Shown here piece by piece: positions 26,633-34,583 of a DNA stretch of 64,000 nucleotides (the stretch's first letter is position 1; every line of letters starts with the position of its first letter). This stretch comes from Micromonospora sp. WMMD1082 (lineage in GTDB: Bacteria; Actinomycetota; Actinomycetes; Mycobacteriales; Micromonosporaceae), in contig NZ_JARUBM010000002.1 in assembly GCF_029626175.1 (NCBI RefSeq), positions 6,651,001-6,715,000 of the forward strand, read 5' to 3'. A program made the translations under genes and the position numbers. The notes under the pieces are model-generated. The model had not been told where the DNA came from. It made no database searches and was given only the letters and a program-made list of their open reading frames with translations.

Positions 26633-26932
26633 CCGCAGAACCGTCCTTCCCCCGCGTACACGCGCCCGAGCGCTGTGTCCGCATTCATGGATTCATGGCG
26701 CACCGCAGAGCCCGCCGACGCGTTCGGAGAACGGGTCGCTGACGACTCACGGAAGACCGCAAGGTACCGCCATCGGGCGGATCTGAGGTTGACGCCGCGT
26801 GGACAACAGGTGACGGGCGGCGGCGGAACCGACGCCCTGGTCGTGATCGCACCGGCTCCGGCGGGGCGACCCGCCGCGCCCCGCACGCTCGTCGACGGCC
26901 TTCCGAGGGGTGGGCAGGTCTAACCTGTATCG
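26633..26932. other. 300-base intergenic region between divergent glycan-locus and phosphatase genes
   Basis: No gene is supported here. It should hold divergent promoters for the transferase operon and the GAF-SpoIIE phosphatase gene. I see a perfect tandem duplication of the 8-mer ATTCATGG at 26683-26698 but no convincing -35/-10 pair or long inverted repeat. Confidence 0.5.
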
Positions 26933-28126
26933 GTGACGGCGAGCGAGTTGGATGCCGACGAACGGCTCCGCCGGATGGAGGCGGTGGTCGACGTCAGCCT
27001 CTCCGAGATGGGTGCCGACCAGCTGCTTGCCGAACTCCTCGACCGCGTCCGGCGGATCCTGCGGGTGGACGTCGCCGTCGTGCTGCACCTTGATCCGCAC
27101 GCCCGGCAGCTGATGGAAACCGCCGTCTCGGGTCGTCCGGACGGCTCCGCCGGTCACCGTGACCCTGCCTGGAGCGGACTGGCCGCCCGGATCGTCCGGG
27201 ACCGGCTACCGGTCGCCGTCGCCGGCGTCGACTCGGCCGCCTCGGACCTCCGGTCGCTGGCCGCGGTGCCGCTGCTGGCGAACGCGGATGTGGTCGGGGT
27301 GCTGCAGGTGGGCAGTTGCCGACCCCGCCGATTCAGCGCGGAAGATGTCCAGCTGCTGCAACTCGCCGCGGACCGGGCGACCCAGGCCAGCCAGGCCGGG
27401 CAGGCCCACCTCGATCGTGCCGCGGCTCTGGCGCTGCAACGCAGCCTGCTGCCGCCGCAGCTGCCGGAGGTGTCCGGGGTGGACATGGCGGCCCGCTACC
27501 TTCCCGGGCACGACATCGGCGTCGGCGGTGACTGGTACGACGTCTTCCTGCTCCCCTCCGGCTGGCTCGGTGTCGTCATCGGCGACGTGGCCGGTCACGG
27601 ACTACGCGCGGCCGTGGTGATGGGCCGGCTGCGTAGCGCCCTGCGCGCGTACGCGCTGGAATGCCCGGACCCGGCCGAGGTGCTCACCCGCCTCGACCGC
27701 AAGATCCGGCACTTCGAGCCGGAACACCTCGCGACCGCCCTCTACGCCATGCTGCCGCCCGACCGGAACCGCATCCACCTGTCCCTGGCAGGTCACCCGC
27801 CACCCGCCCGCGCCGCGCCGGACAGGCCCGCCGAACTGCTCGACCTACCCGTCGATCACCCGCTCGGCTTCGGCGGCGGCCACCCCCGCCGGACGACCGT
27901 CCTCGACTTCCCCGACGACACCGTCCTGGTCTGCTACACCGACGGCCTGGTCGAACGGCGCGGCGAACCCATCGACGAGGGACTGCACCGGCTCCGGGCG
28001 ACCATCGAGCCGGGCCCCGCCGAGACGGTCTGCACCACCGTGATGGCCAACCTCGTCGACGACCGCCCGACCGACGACATCGCGCTGCTCGCGATCCGCC
28101 GCCGGTCGACCGGCGCCGCTGCGTAG
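26933..28126 (+). CDS. GAF-SpoIIE (PP2C-type) serine phosphatase
   Basis: Cytoplasmic protein of 397 aa that probably dephosphorylates an anti-sigma-factor antagonist in a partner-switching pathway. A GAF sensor domain (about residues 15-155; LRRILRVDVAVVLHLDPHAR) and a short helical linker (LQRSLLPPQLPEVSGV, the usual phosphatase lead-in) precede a SpoIIE/PP2C domain. Metal-binding motifs GVGGDWYDVF, GDVAGHG and the terminal DDIALL are all present. The GTG start has only weak upstream purines. No anti-sigma or STAS gene is nearby, so its partner is encoded elsewhere. Confidence 0.9.
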   Translation: MTASELDADERLRRMEAVVDVSLSEMGADQLLAELLDRVRRILRVDVAVVLHLDPHARQLMETAVSGRPDGSAGHRDPAWSGLAARIVRDRLPVAVAGVDSAASDLRSLAAVPLLANADVVGVLQVGSCRPRRFSAEDVQLLQLAADRATQASQAGQAHLDRAAALALQRSLLPPQLPEVSGVDMAARYLPGHDIGVGGDWYDVFLLPSGWLGVVIGDVAGHGLRAAVVMGRLRSALRAYALECPDPAEVLTRLDRKIRHFEPEHLATALYAMLPPDRNRIHLSLAGHPPPARAAPDRPAELLDLPVDHPLGFGGGHPRRTTVLDFPDDTVLVCYTDGLVERRGEPIDEGLHRLRATIEPGPAETVCTTVMANLVDDRPTDDIALLAIRRRSTGAAA

Positions 28127-28159
28127 GCGTCCGCGCCACCACGCATGCCAGGATTCGGC

Positions 28160-28281
28160 ATGACGATTCGCCGTGCCGTGCCCGATATCACCACCGCCGA
28201 CCCGGTCGCGAGCAGCGGGTTCTACCAGCTGCTGGGTTTCCGGGAGGAGATGAACCTGGGCTGGGTGGTCAACCTCGTCTC
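28160..28281 (+). pseudogene. 5' fragment of a VOC/glyoxalase-superfamily gene
   Basis: About 40 codons, starting at ATG 28160 (MTIRRAVPDITTADPVASSG, then FYQLLGFREEMNLGWVVNLV), match the first beta-alpha-beta unit of a glyoxalase/bleomycin-resistance-type protein. The similarity stops near 28281, where the sequence becomes the antisense strand of the phosphotransferase 3' end; a VOC protein needs about 110-130 residues. It is therefore a deletion remnant rather than a gene. The frame stays open to 28525 only because it runs antisense to another gene. Confidence 0.7.
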
Positions 28282-29024
28282 ATCCGGGATCTCAACACGT
28301 CGAACTCGCAGCCCGGCAGGGATGGGTCGAAGCCGTGCTCGACCAGCCAGCGGGCCGCCACCAGGCTGCGCCACGACCACCACCCACGGATCACGTCGAG
28401 GTCGACATCGGCGCCGTAGCCGGCGACCACGTCGTCAAGGTGTTCCTCGTGTCCGAGCGTCAGGACGGCGAGATCGTACAGCGCATCGCCCCGGGCCGCC
28501 TCGGACCAGTCGAGCACACCGGTGATCTCGTCACCGTCGACGAAGACGTGGGTGATCTGCAGGTCGCCATGCATGAACACCGGTGTCCACGGCCGCAGCG
28601 CGGCCTCGGCAACCTGGCGGTTGCGGGTGACCACGTCGGTGGGAAGGACACCATGCGCGACGAGCCACTCGCACTCGCCGTCGAGGCGCGACACGATCTC
28701 GTCGAGGCGCCGACCGGGCCAGGGCGGCAGGGGCGCGTCGTGCAGCGTCCGCGCGGCCGCACCCGCCGCGGCCCACGCCGCCGACGACGCGGGCGAGGGC
28801 TGGCCGAGGCGGCCCAGCGCCATCCCGGGCAGGGCGGCGAGCGCGAGTACGGGCGGCTTGCGCCACAGGACCCGCGGAGTCGGGATCGGCGCCAGAGTCA
28901 TCGCCTCGACCTCGACGTCGGTGCGCGTCTGATCAGCGTCGATCTTCAGGAACACCGCACCGACACGCAGGGTCGCCCGCTCGTCATGGGCGACGACGAC
29001 CTCGACTTCCGCCACGTCGACCAT
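28269..29024 (-). CDS. Aminoglycoside-phosphotransferase-like (APH family) kinase
   Basis: A 251-aa member of the APH/choline-kinase fold. The catalytic loop is HGDLQITHVFVD: the catalytic Asp is present, but the usual Asn of HGDxxxxN is His. It is followed by the metal-binding DWSEAARGDALYDLA. The N-lobe is short (LRVGAVFLKIDAD with the presumed ATP Lys). The start ATG 29024 (MVDVAEVEVVVAHDERATL) gives the expected length. The substrate is not predictable: resistance, a primary metabolite and homoserine are all possible in this family. Its 3' end overlaps the VOC fragment, so the junction is a rearrangement point. Confidence 0.8.
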   Translation of the reverse strand: MVDVAEVEVVVAHDERATLRVGAVFLKIDADQTRTDVEVEAMTLAPIPTPRVLWRKPPVLALAALPGMALGRLGQPSPASSAAWAAAGAAARTLHDAPLPPWPGRRLDEIVSRLDGECEWLVAHGVLPTDVVTRNRQVAEAALRPWTPVFMHGDLQITHVFVDGDEITGVLDWSEAARGDALYDLAVLTLGHEEHLDDVVAGYGADVDLDVIRGWWSWRSLVAARWLVEHGFDPSLPGCEFDVLRSRMRRG

Positions 29025-29100
29025 TATCCCGGGACGACCATCGACGCCGCCGAGGACTTGCGGGCGCGTCATGCGGGTGGATGCCGCGTACGCTCGGCCG

Positions 29101-29721
29101 ATGGACGCGGAGCTGCGGATCGAGACGGCCGGCCCGGCGATGGCCGCGGCCGCGGCGGGAGTGCTCTGCCGAAGCCACGCCGAGTACCCGGCGTTCCAGC
29201 ACCTGTTCCCGGACCGCGCCCGGCGTCTGCGGGTTCTTCGGCCATTCCTGACTGCCACCGCTCGGGATGCCGCGCGACACGGTCGCCTGGACGTCGCCCG
29301 GATAGGTGATCGTGTCGGCGGCGCCGCCCTCTGGATGCCGCCGGGCGCCTGGCCCGCCACCCCCGGGCGCAAGCTGCGCATGACGCCGGCACTCACGGTC
29401 GCGCTGCTCACCGCCGGCGGCCGCGCCCGGCCCTGGCTGCGCACCGGCGCCGCGATCGAGGCGGACACCATCGACGGGTGGTACCTGATCGCCCTCGGCG
29501 TCGACCCGTCCGCTCAGCGGCGCGGCGTCGGAGGCCACCTGCTCAGCCCGGTGCTCGCCCTGGCCGACGTCGACGGCGCCACGGTCGGGCTGCACACCTC
29601 CGACCCGGCGAACGTCGCCTACTACCAGCGTTTCGGGTTCACCGTGACCCGACCGCTCGGCGAACTGTTCCCCGGCGGCCCCGCCTACCTGAGCATGCGC
29701 CGCCCACCGCAGCCTTCGTGA
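29101..29721 (+). CDS. GNAT-family N-acetyltransferase
   Basis: Acetyl-CoA-dependent acyltransferase (206 aa). The acetyl-CoA-binding motif A is visible as WYLIALGVDPSAQRRGVGGH (the V-x-x-x-x-R-x-G-x-G core) and motif B as NVAYYQRFGFTV. The N-terminal region (HAEYPAFQHLFPDRARRLRV) resembles the DUF/GNAT group often found in actinomycetes. ATG 29101 begins MDAELRIETAGPAM; ATG 29071 in the same frame is possible and neither has a strong ribosome site. The 76-base gap to the divergent APH gene must hold both promoters. Substrate unknown. Confidence 0.82.
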   Translation: MDAELRIETAGPAMAAAAAGVLCRSHAEYPAFQHLFPDRARRLRVLRPFLTATARDAARHGRLDVARIGDRVGGAALWMPPGAWPATPGRKLRMTPALTVALLTAGGRARPWLRTGAAIEADTIDGWYLIALGVDPSAQRRGVGGHLLSPVLALADVDGATVGLHTSDPANVAYYQRFGFTVTRPLGELFPGGPAYLSMRRPPQPS

Positions 29722-29744
29722 ACGTCCGGCTCACCGGATGCGGC

Positions 29745-31715
29745 TCACCGGATGCGGCCGAGGGCGGCGTCGAGGTCGTCGAGATGACGTGAGACCGGGC
29801 CGACGGTGAGCATGCCGCTGCCGGCGCCGGCCAACTCGTTGGCGGCCGGCGCGAGTTCGCTCCGGGCGCGTGTCATCGCCGTCCGGTCGTCGAGGGCGAT
29901 GGCAGCTTGGGCGGTGAGGCACCACAGGGCCTCGAACAGCAGGTCGCGCGGCGGATCCGGGATCCGACGCAGCGCCGCGGCGGCATCGGCCGGGCGGTCC
30001 CGTCGCAGTAGGACGAGCGGGCGTACCCAGGGTGTGTGCGGGCCCCAGTCGGTGTCGTCGTCGAAGCGGACCGGTTCACCGTGCGACACGTGCAGGCAGA
30101 GCAGGGCCAGCGGTAGCAGGCCCCGCTCGACGCCGGGCATGCCGGCAGTGGCGAGTTGCGCCGCCGCGTCGCGGTAGGCCGCTTCCACCGCCGGTGGCGA
30201 CGGTTCGGTCGCGGCCAGTCGCAGCGCGCGGTACCACCGGGTGAACACGCCGACCAGCGGGCGGTCGTACCGCTCGGCGAGCCGGTCCGCCGCGGCAGCG
30301 TGCCGGTCGCCGGTGGCGAAGTCCGCGAGCGCGCTGTGGGCCTGCAGTTGGACGAGATGGCCGAGGATCTCGAATGTCCCGAGGCCGTGTTGAGCGGAGA
30401 GGGCGACGAGTTCGGCACCGATCTGGTTCCGCTGGGGAGCCAGGCCCGCGCGGTGGAAGGTCTGCATGAACACCCCGTTCAGCGCGAAGGCCAGCAGGGC
30501 GGGGTCGCCCAGGCGGCGGGCGATCCGCTCCGCCTCCTGGGCCGCCTCGGGGCCGCGGGCCGCGCGGGTACCGCGTGACTCCACCGCGATCGTGGCCAGC
30601 AGTCGGGCTCGGGTGGCCTCGGACGAGTCGGGGCGTAGGGCGGTCAGGGCCCGCTCGGCCGCCGTCACGATCTGCGCTGCCTGCGCCGGATCATCCGAGC
30701 GCGTCCAGATCGCGGGGACGTCGTAGCCGCCGATCACCCGGGCGGTGAGGTCAGGATCGCCCAGCTGCTCGGCGGCGGCGATGGCCGCGATCCGCTGATT
30801 CCGCGCCGCCTCAAGCCCGCTCGCCCCGGTCACGGCGAGACTTCGCAGCAGGCCGACCGTCGACTCCAGTCGAGATCGGGAGCCGGACGCTACCGTACGG
30901 TCGTATGCCGCTGCGGTCTCCGCCCAGACCCGGTGCGGTCCCGGTGAGCCCGGGCCGTCGCTGATCCGATCGTCGTGCCGGAGGATGTCGGTCTCCAGGC
31001 GCCGCAGTCGCGGGCTCGGATCGACGCCGAGCTGTTCCAGGAGCAGGCCGCGGGCGCGGCGCAGCACCGCAAGCGCATCACCCTGGCGTCCGGTGCGATA
31101 CAGGGCGAGCGCCAGCAGCCGCCACGCCTCCTCCCGCCACGGATGCTCGGCCACGTGCGCGTCGAGATCGGGTACGACGTCCGAGGCGCGCCCGACGGCC
31201 AGTTGCGCCTCGGCCCGCTGCTCGATCGCGTTCAGCCGTAGCTGTTCAAGGCGGGAGCGCTCGACACGCGACCACGGCTCGTCGTCGACGCCGGCAAACG
31301 CGGGCCCCCGCCACCAGCTCAGGGCACGATCGAGCCTGTCGAGTGCCTCGTGCGGGGACGCCGTGGACGCGGCGGAGACCTCGTCCTCGAACCGCCAGGC
31401 GTCGACCGCATCCGGCGCCAACCTCAGCGCGTAGCCCGGGCCCTCGGTGACCAGCAACCGTGCCGGCTCACGCGGTGGACGCTGCGGCTCCAGCGCCCGC
31501 CGCAACGCCGCCACGAACGTGCGGACGCTGCTCACCGCGCCTGGCGAGGGCTCCTGCCACAGATCATCGACGAGGTGGTTGACCGGTACCACCCGACCGC
31601 GCGCGACGACGAGTCGCGCCAGCACCGCGCGATGTTTCGGCCCTTTCAGGTCCATCGGCGCGCCAGTGCCGTCCCAGCCGACAACCGGCCCGAGAACACC
31701 GACGCTGACCTGCAC
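29745..31715 (-). CDS. SARP/BTAD-family transcriptional regulator with C-terminal helical-repeat region
   Basis: Transcriptional activator of 656 aa. The N-terminal OmpR-type winged helix (LGPVVGWDGTGAPMDLKGPK; RTFVAALRRAL; GYALRLAPDAVDAWRFED) is followed by a bacterial transcriptional activator domain (about 95-240; VERSRLEQLRLNAIEQRAEA; HPWREEAWRLLALALYRTGR). Residues 270-656 form a long Ala-rich helical-repeat region (TPR-like) with no P-loop, so it lacks the NB-ARC ATPase of AfsR. It is divergent from an alpha/beta hydrolase gene. The intergenic region holds two CTCATC heptamers with 11-bp spacing, a fitting SARP site. Confidence 0.88.
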   Translation of the reverse strand: MQVSVGVLGPVVGWDGTGAPMDLKGPKHRAVLARLVVARGRVVPVNHLVDDLWQEPSPGAVSSVRTFVAALRRALEPQRPPREPARLLVTEGPGYALRLAPDAVDAWRFEDEVSAASTASPHEALDRLDRALSWWRGPAFAGVDDEPWSRVERSRLEQLRLNAIEQRAEAQLAVGRASDVVPDLDAHVAEHPWREEAWRLLALALYRTGRQGDALAVLRRARGLLLEQLGVDPSPRLRRLETDILRHDDRISDGPGSPGPHRVWAETAAAYDRTVASGSRSRLESTVGLLRSLAVTGASGLEAARNQRIAAIAAAEQLGDPDLTARVIGGYDVPAIWTRSDDPAQAAQIVTAAERALTALRPDSSEATRARLLATIAVESRGTRAARGPEAAQEAERIARRLGDPALLAFALNGVFMQTFHRAGLAPQRNQIGAELVALSAQHGLGTFEILGHLVQLQAHSALADFATGDRHAAAADRLAERYDRPLVGVFTRWYRALRLAATEPSPPAVEAAYRDAAAQLATAGMPGVERGLLPLALLCLHVSHGEPVRFDDDTDWGPHTPWVRPLVLLRRDRPADAAAALRRIPDPPRDLLFEALWCLTAQAAIALDDRTAMTRARSELAPAANELAGAGSGMLTVGPVSRHLDDLDAALGRIR

Positions 31716-31756
31716 TGATCGAACCGCCCTTCCGCACCTCCGCTCAAGGTATCGCG

Positions 31757-31774
31757 CTCATCGTTTGCTCATCC
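31757..31774. promoter_or_regulatory. Probable SARP-binding direct repeat
   Basis: Two heptamers, CTCATCG (31757-31763) and CTCATCC (31768-31774), lie four bases apart, giving an 11-bp period. SARP regulators are known to bind heptameric direct repeats of one-helical-turn spacing, usually upstream of or overlapping the -35 of their target. It lies about 47 bases before the hydrolase start and 42 bases from the SARP start. The target is thus the hydrolase, autoregulation, or both. Confidence 0.55.
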
Positions 31775-31820
31775 GCGACCGGCACGCTGGGATCGTCCAC
31801 CCGACGAGAAAAGGACGATC

Positions 31821-32699
31821 ATGACAATTGCCATTCCCGGTTTCGACTACCAGCGCGTCTCGGTCGACGACGAGGTGACCCTGAACGTGGCGGTGGGAGG
31901 TACGGGCAGCCCGATCGTGCTGTTGCACGGTTTTCCGCAGACCCACGTCATGTGGCGGCACGTCGCCGGCGACCTGGCCAGCGACCACACTGTGATCTGT
32001 CCCGACCTGCGCGGTTACGGGGCCAGCGACAAGCCCGACGCGCGCGACGCCGACACGTACGCCAAACGGACCATGGCCGCCGACATCGTCACCCTCGCCA
32101 ACAAGCTCGGCCACGAGCGCTTTGCCCTGGCCGGACACGACCGCGGCGCCCTCGTCGCCATCCGCGCCGGTCTCGACCATCCCGCTACGATCAGTCACCT
32201 CGCCATCCTCGACGTCCTGCCGACGCTGGACATGTGGGACATCCTGCACGGGTCCTCCGCCGCGGTTGCCTTCCACCTGTACCTGATGGCCCAGCCGCCC
32301 GGCCTGCCCGAGCAGATGATCAGCGCCAGCGCGGACGCCTTCTTCAGCTACTTCCTGGACATATGGGTCAAGAACCCCCAGGCCATCCCGGCGGACCTGC
32401 GGGCGGAGTACCTGAAAGCCTCCCGCGAGGCGGTCCCCTCCATCGTCGCCGACTACCGCGCCTCGGCCGGCATCGACGTCGACCACGACCGGGCCGACCG
32501 GGCCGCCGGGAATCGGCTGTCGATGCCGATCACCGTCGTCCAGCAGGACTGGGGAGCCGCACTGGGCTACGACGCCGCCGCGCTGTGGCACACCTGGGCT
32601 ACCGATCTGGACCACCGCACCACGTCGGCCGGACACTTCATGGCCGAGGAAGCGCCCGACGAGATCATCAAGGTCCTGCGCAGCCTGCTTGCGCGTTGA
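31821..32699 (+). CDS. Alpha/beta hydrolase, haloacetate-dehalogenase/epoxide-hydrolase-like, 3' end altered by IS insertion
   Basis: Cytosolic alpha/beta-hydrolase of 292 aa. It has the oxyanion segment LLHGFPQTHVMW, DLRGYGASDKP, the nucleophile elbow GHDRGA (nucleophile Asp, as in dehalogenases and epoxide hydrolases) and the catalytic His in TTSAGHFMAEEAP. The GFPQTH and GHDRGA combination is typical of fluoroacetate-dehalogenase relatives. AAAAGGA precedes the ATG. The stop codon TGA (32697-32699) lies inside the end of an IS200/IS605-type element, so the last residues and stop are supplied by the insertion; length and motifs suggest the enzyme can still fold. The native substrate is unknown. 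Confidence 0.85.
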   Translation: MTIAIPGFDYQRVSVDDEVTLNVAVGGTGSPIVLLHGFPQTHVMWRHVAGDLASDHTVICPDLRGYGASDKPDARDADTYAKRTMAADIVTLANKLGHERFALAGHDRGALVAIRAGLDHPATISHLAILDVLPTLDMWDILHGSSAAVAFHLYLMAQPPGLPEQMISASADAFFSYFLDIWVKNPQAIPADLRAEYLKASREAVPSIVADYRASAGIDVDHDRADRAAGNRLSMPITVVQQDWGAALGYDAAALWHTWATDLDHRTTSAGHFMAEEAPDEIIKVLRSLLAR

Positions 32700-32727
32700 C
32701 GTCCTCCCCGCCATGAATGGCGAGGAC
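32696..32727 (-). repeat. Right-end hairpin of the IS200/IS605-type element
   Basis: On the plus strand GTCCTC (32701-32706) pairs with GAGGAC (32722-32727), and GCCA (32710-32713) pairs with TGGC (32718-32721) around a TGAA loop, with an unpaired CCC bulge on one side. TTGA at 32696-32699 is the complement of the terminal TCAA. This imperfect hairpin plus tetranucleotide is the kind of end used by single-strand transposons of this family and is also where the TnpB guide RNA normally ends. Confidence 0.7.
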
Positions 32728-32736
32728 TCCGGTCTG

Positions 32737-33487
32737 CTACGCCCCCGAGTGGGCAAGCTCCCGGTGGGTTACCGCTTCCCTGCGTGGTGCCGGCACGGGT
32801 GCCGGTCTTACCTGCGCCCCACGGTCTTTGAGGTCCGCCCGTCCGGCGGTCCTGATGTTCTTCGCCGCGGCCGGGATATCCCTGCTCGACTTGTACTCCA
32901 ACATGTCCACGAACTGCGCCCAGCCGGCATCGTGCACCGACTTGGCCAGCCGAGTCCGGCCGAGACCGGCCACGCACAGATTCTCGACGTACACCGCTTG
33001 GTTGTCGCGGATGATCGATGTCGAGAGCTTGTGCTGCCAGTCTCGCCGGCCCTCGGCCACCTGAGCGTGCGCCCTGGCGACCTTCTTCGGCAGGCGCAGC
33101 CGGCCGCTGTCCAGCACCTTGAACCGGGCGTTGGCCGTGAACCTGATCGCCTGTCGGTTGTCCTTGCGGGACCGGAACCGGGGCGGGGCGACCTTGCGAC
33201 CCTTGCGCTTGCCGGAGACCGAGTTGAAGAAGTTCCGGTAGGCGGCGCTCAGGTCCGCGAGGGCCTGTTGCAGCACCACCGCCGACACCTCGCTCAGCCA
33301 CGCCCGCTCGGGGCGTGGTCTTCGCTTCGGTGATCAGCGCGTAGGACAGCTGCCCGTCCGAGAGATACGGCAGCCCCTGCCGGTGCGCTTCCTGCCGTGC
33401 GCGCAGCCCGTCGTTGAACACCACCCGCGCACACCCGAACACCCGGGCCAGCGACTGCCGCTGACCCGGCGTGGGACACGGCTTCAC
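32737..33487 (-). pseudogene. Broken tnpB (RNA-guided nuclease-family) gene
   Basis: Two frames are needed to cover it. The N-terminal part (CPTPGQRQSLARVFGCARVV onward, to about 33310) and the rest (LQQALADLSAAYRNFFNSVS; PPRFRSRKDNRQAIRFTANA) are joined by a frameshift near 33290-33310. After GRLRLPK the sequence jumps straight to ARAHAQVAEGRRDWQHKLST, losing about 100 residues that carry the first RuvC Asp. After MLEYKSSR the zinc ribbon and third RuvC region are mostly missing. The RuvC-II Glu (YVENLCVAGL) remains. The product cannot be an active nuclease, and the frameshift argues against a domesticated inactive TnpB. Confidence 0.8.
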
Positions 33488-33528
33488 CTCCGCCGTGAAC
33501 GACGGAGCACTGCCGTGTGTGTTCGGGA

Positions 33529-33650
33529 GCGCAACACGTAGGCGCTGCTGTGCAGCGCGAAGGGGTCGTTCGCATCCGCGTCGTCGAAGGCACGCAGTCG
33601 AAGGCGAGCGGTGGGCAGCGTGGGGTGGGCAGCGGCATCCGCGTCATTGT
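33529..33650 (-). pseudogene. N-terminal fragment of a GNAT acetyltransferase cut by the IS element
   Basis: On the minus strand the frame reads PTLPTARLRLRAFDDADAND followed by PFALHSSAYVLR, the standard opening of a RimJ/RimL-like GNAT protein. It then breaks off at 33529 into transposon sequence. The only ATG with a good ribosome site (GGGAGGGAAC upstream of 33647) is in another frame, so a small frameshift near the start is also likely. The rest of the gene is absent from the other side of the element. Confidence 0.65.
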
Positions 33651-33816
33651 TCCCTCCCGTGATCTGTAGCCGGTCAACCACACATCCGCTGACCGTGTCG
33701 GTGGGCATCCGGGTCGAAGGTCCTTCCGGGTGCGGGAGTTCGACCCTGCTGGACGCCGGACCGGCGGGCCACGATATGACAGTCGAAACTCGGCAACCAA
33801 CCCCTTGGAGAATCGC

Positions 33817-34455
33817 GTGAAGCGCAGGACGCTCGACATTCTGTTCAGCATCGGTGGGCTGGGCCTCGCGGCCCTACTACTCGTCATCGGGATCGTCCTG
33901 ACCTCGAACGCCAACTTCGCCAACACCTACGTACGCGACCAACTCGGCGCCCAGAACATCACCTTCACCCCCGCCGACCAACTCAGCGACGACGAGAAAA
34001 ACGTCGACTGCCTGGTGGAGAACGCGGGAAAGGAACTCACCACCGGCAAACAGGCCGAGTGCTACGCCAACGAGTACATCGGGCTGCACCTAAAGAACAT
34101 GGCCGGCGGACAGACCTACGCCGACCTGGGCGAGCCGCAGAGCCAGCTACGCGAGCAGGTCGCCACCGCCCAGCAGACCAACGACCCGGCACTGGCCGAC
34201 CTGCAAGCCCAACTCGCCGAAGTCAGCGCCCAGCGGGACACCGTGTTCAAGGGCGAAACACTCCGCGGCCTGCTACTCACCTCCTACGGCTTCAGCGAAA
34301 TGGGAACCAAGGCCGGACAGGCCGCCACCGTCATGTACCTCGGCGCCGCGCTGCTCCTACTACTCTCCCTCGCCGGCCTGGTCCACGCCTTCCGCACCCC
34401 ACCCAGCAAGACATTCGCCGCCCCCTCGCCAGAGCGAGCCGACACCACCGCCTGA
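33817..34455 (+). CDS. Two-helix membrane protein of unknown function
   Basis: A 212-aa protein with membrane helices at about residues 9-30 and 168-190, and an extracytoplasmic middle region of about 135 residues that is polar, has two cysteines (C62 and C77 approximately) and ends in a short coiled-coil-like stretch (QLREQVATAQQTNDPALADL). GTG 33817 follows TTGGAGA by about seven bases. Its codon use is less extreme in GC than its neighbours. Similar two-helix proteins are common and unnamed in actinomycetes; I assign no function. A strong terminator follows. Confidence 0.75.
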   Translation: MKRRTLDILFSIGGLGLAALLLVIGIVLTSNANFANTYVRDQLGAQNITFTPADQLSDDEKNVDCLVENAGKELTTGKQAECYANEYIGLHLKNMAGGQTYADLGEPQSQLREQVATAQQTNDPALADLQAQLAEVSAQRDTVFKGETLRGLLLTSYGFSEMGTKAGQAATVMYLGAALLLLLSLAGLVHAFRTPPSKTFAAPSPERADTTA

Positions 34456-34473
34456 GAGCCCCGACCCCCCGCC

Positions 34474-34506
34474 CAGCGCCCGGTCTCCCACCAAGACCGG
34501 GCGCTG
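34474..34506. terminator. Intrinsic-type hairpin between convergent genes
   Basis: Perfect 13-bp inverted repeat, CAGCGCCCGGTCT (34474-34486) and AGACCGGGCGCTG (34494-34506), with a 7-base loop. It lies between the membrane-protein gene and the convergent GNAT gene, so it can serve both strands. No U-tract is present, as is common in high-GC actinomycetes. Confidence 0.8.
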
Positions 34507-34583
34507 AGCACCTGATCGGCGGCCTGATGAGGACGCCACGCCCCGGTTCCGCCGTGTCGAACCAAGCTTCTATCGCCGAGCGG

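Larger units (their letters stand above)
32696..33528 (-). mobile_element. Degenerate IS200/IS605-family (IS1341-type) tnpB-only element
   Basis: Remnant of a tnpB-only transposon. The right end, read on the minus strand, has a subterminal hairpin and finishes GGACGTCAA, with TCAA as the terminal tetranucleotide typical of this family. The left boundary is placed where a GNAT gene on the same strand is interrupted (about 33528); it is approximate. No tnpA (Y1 transposase) is present. The cargo tnpB is broken by deletions and at least one frameshift, so the copy is immobile on its own. It joins two truncated or altered host genes, implying loss of DNA on at least one side. Confidence 0.75.

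Noticed and set aside
26683..26698. The ATTCATGG tandem duplication as an operator or attachment site
   Set aside because: Only two short copies with no symmetry or partner site; noted but too little to support a function.
28145..28525. An intact 126-aa VOC protein
   Set aside because: Similarity stops after about 40 residues; the rest is antisense to the phosphotransferase and Arg/Ser/Pro-rich.
32737..33487. A domesticated, nuclease-dead TnpB repressor
   Set aside because: The N- and middle parts are in different frames and the C-terminus is scrambled, so decay explains it better than reuse.
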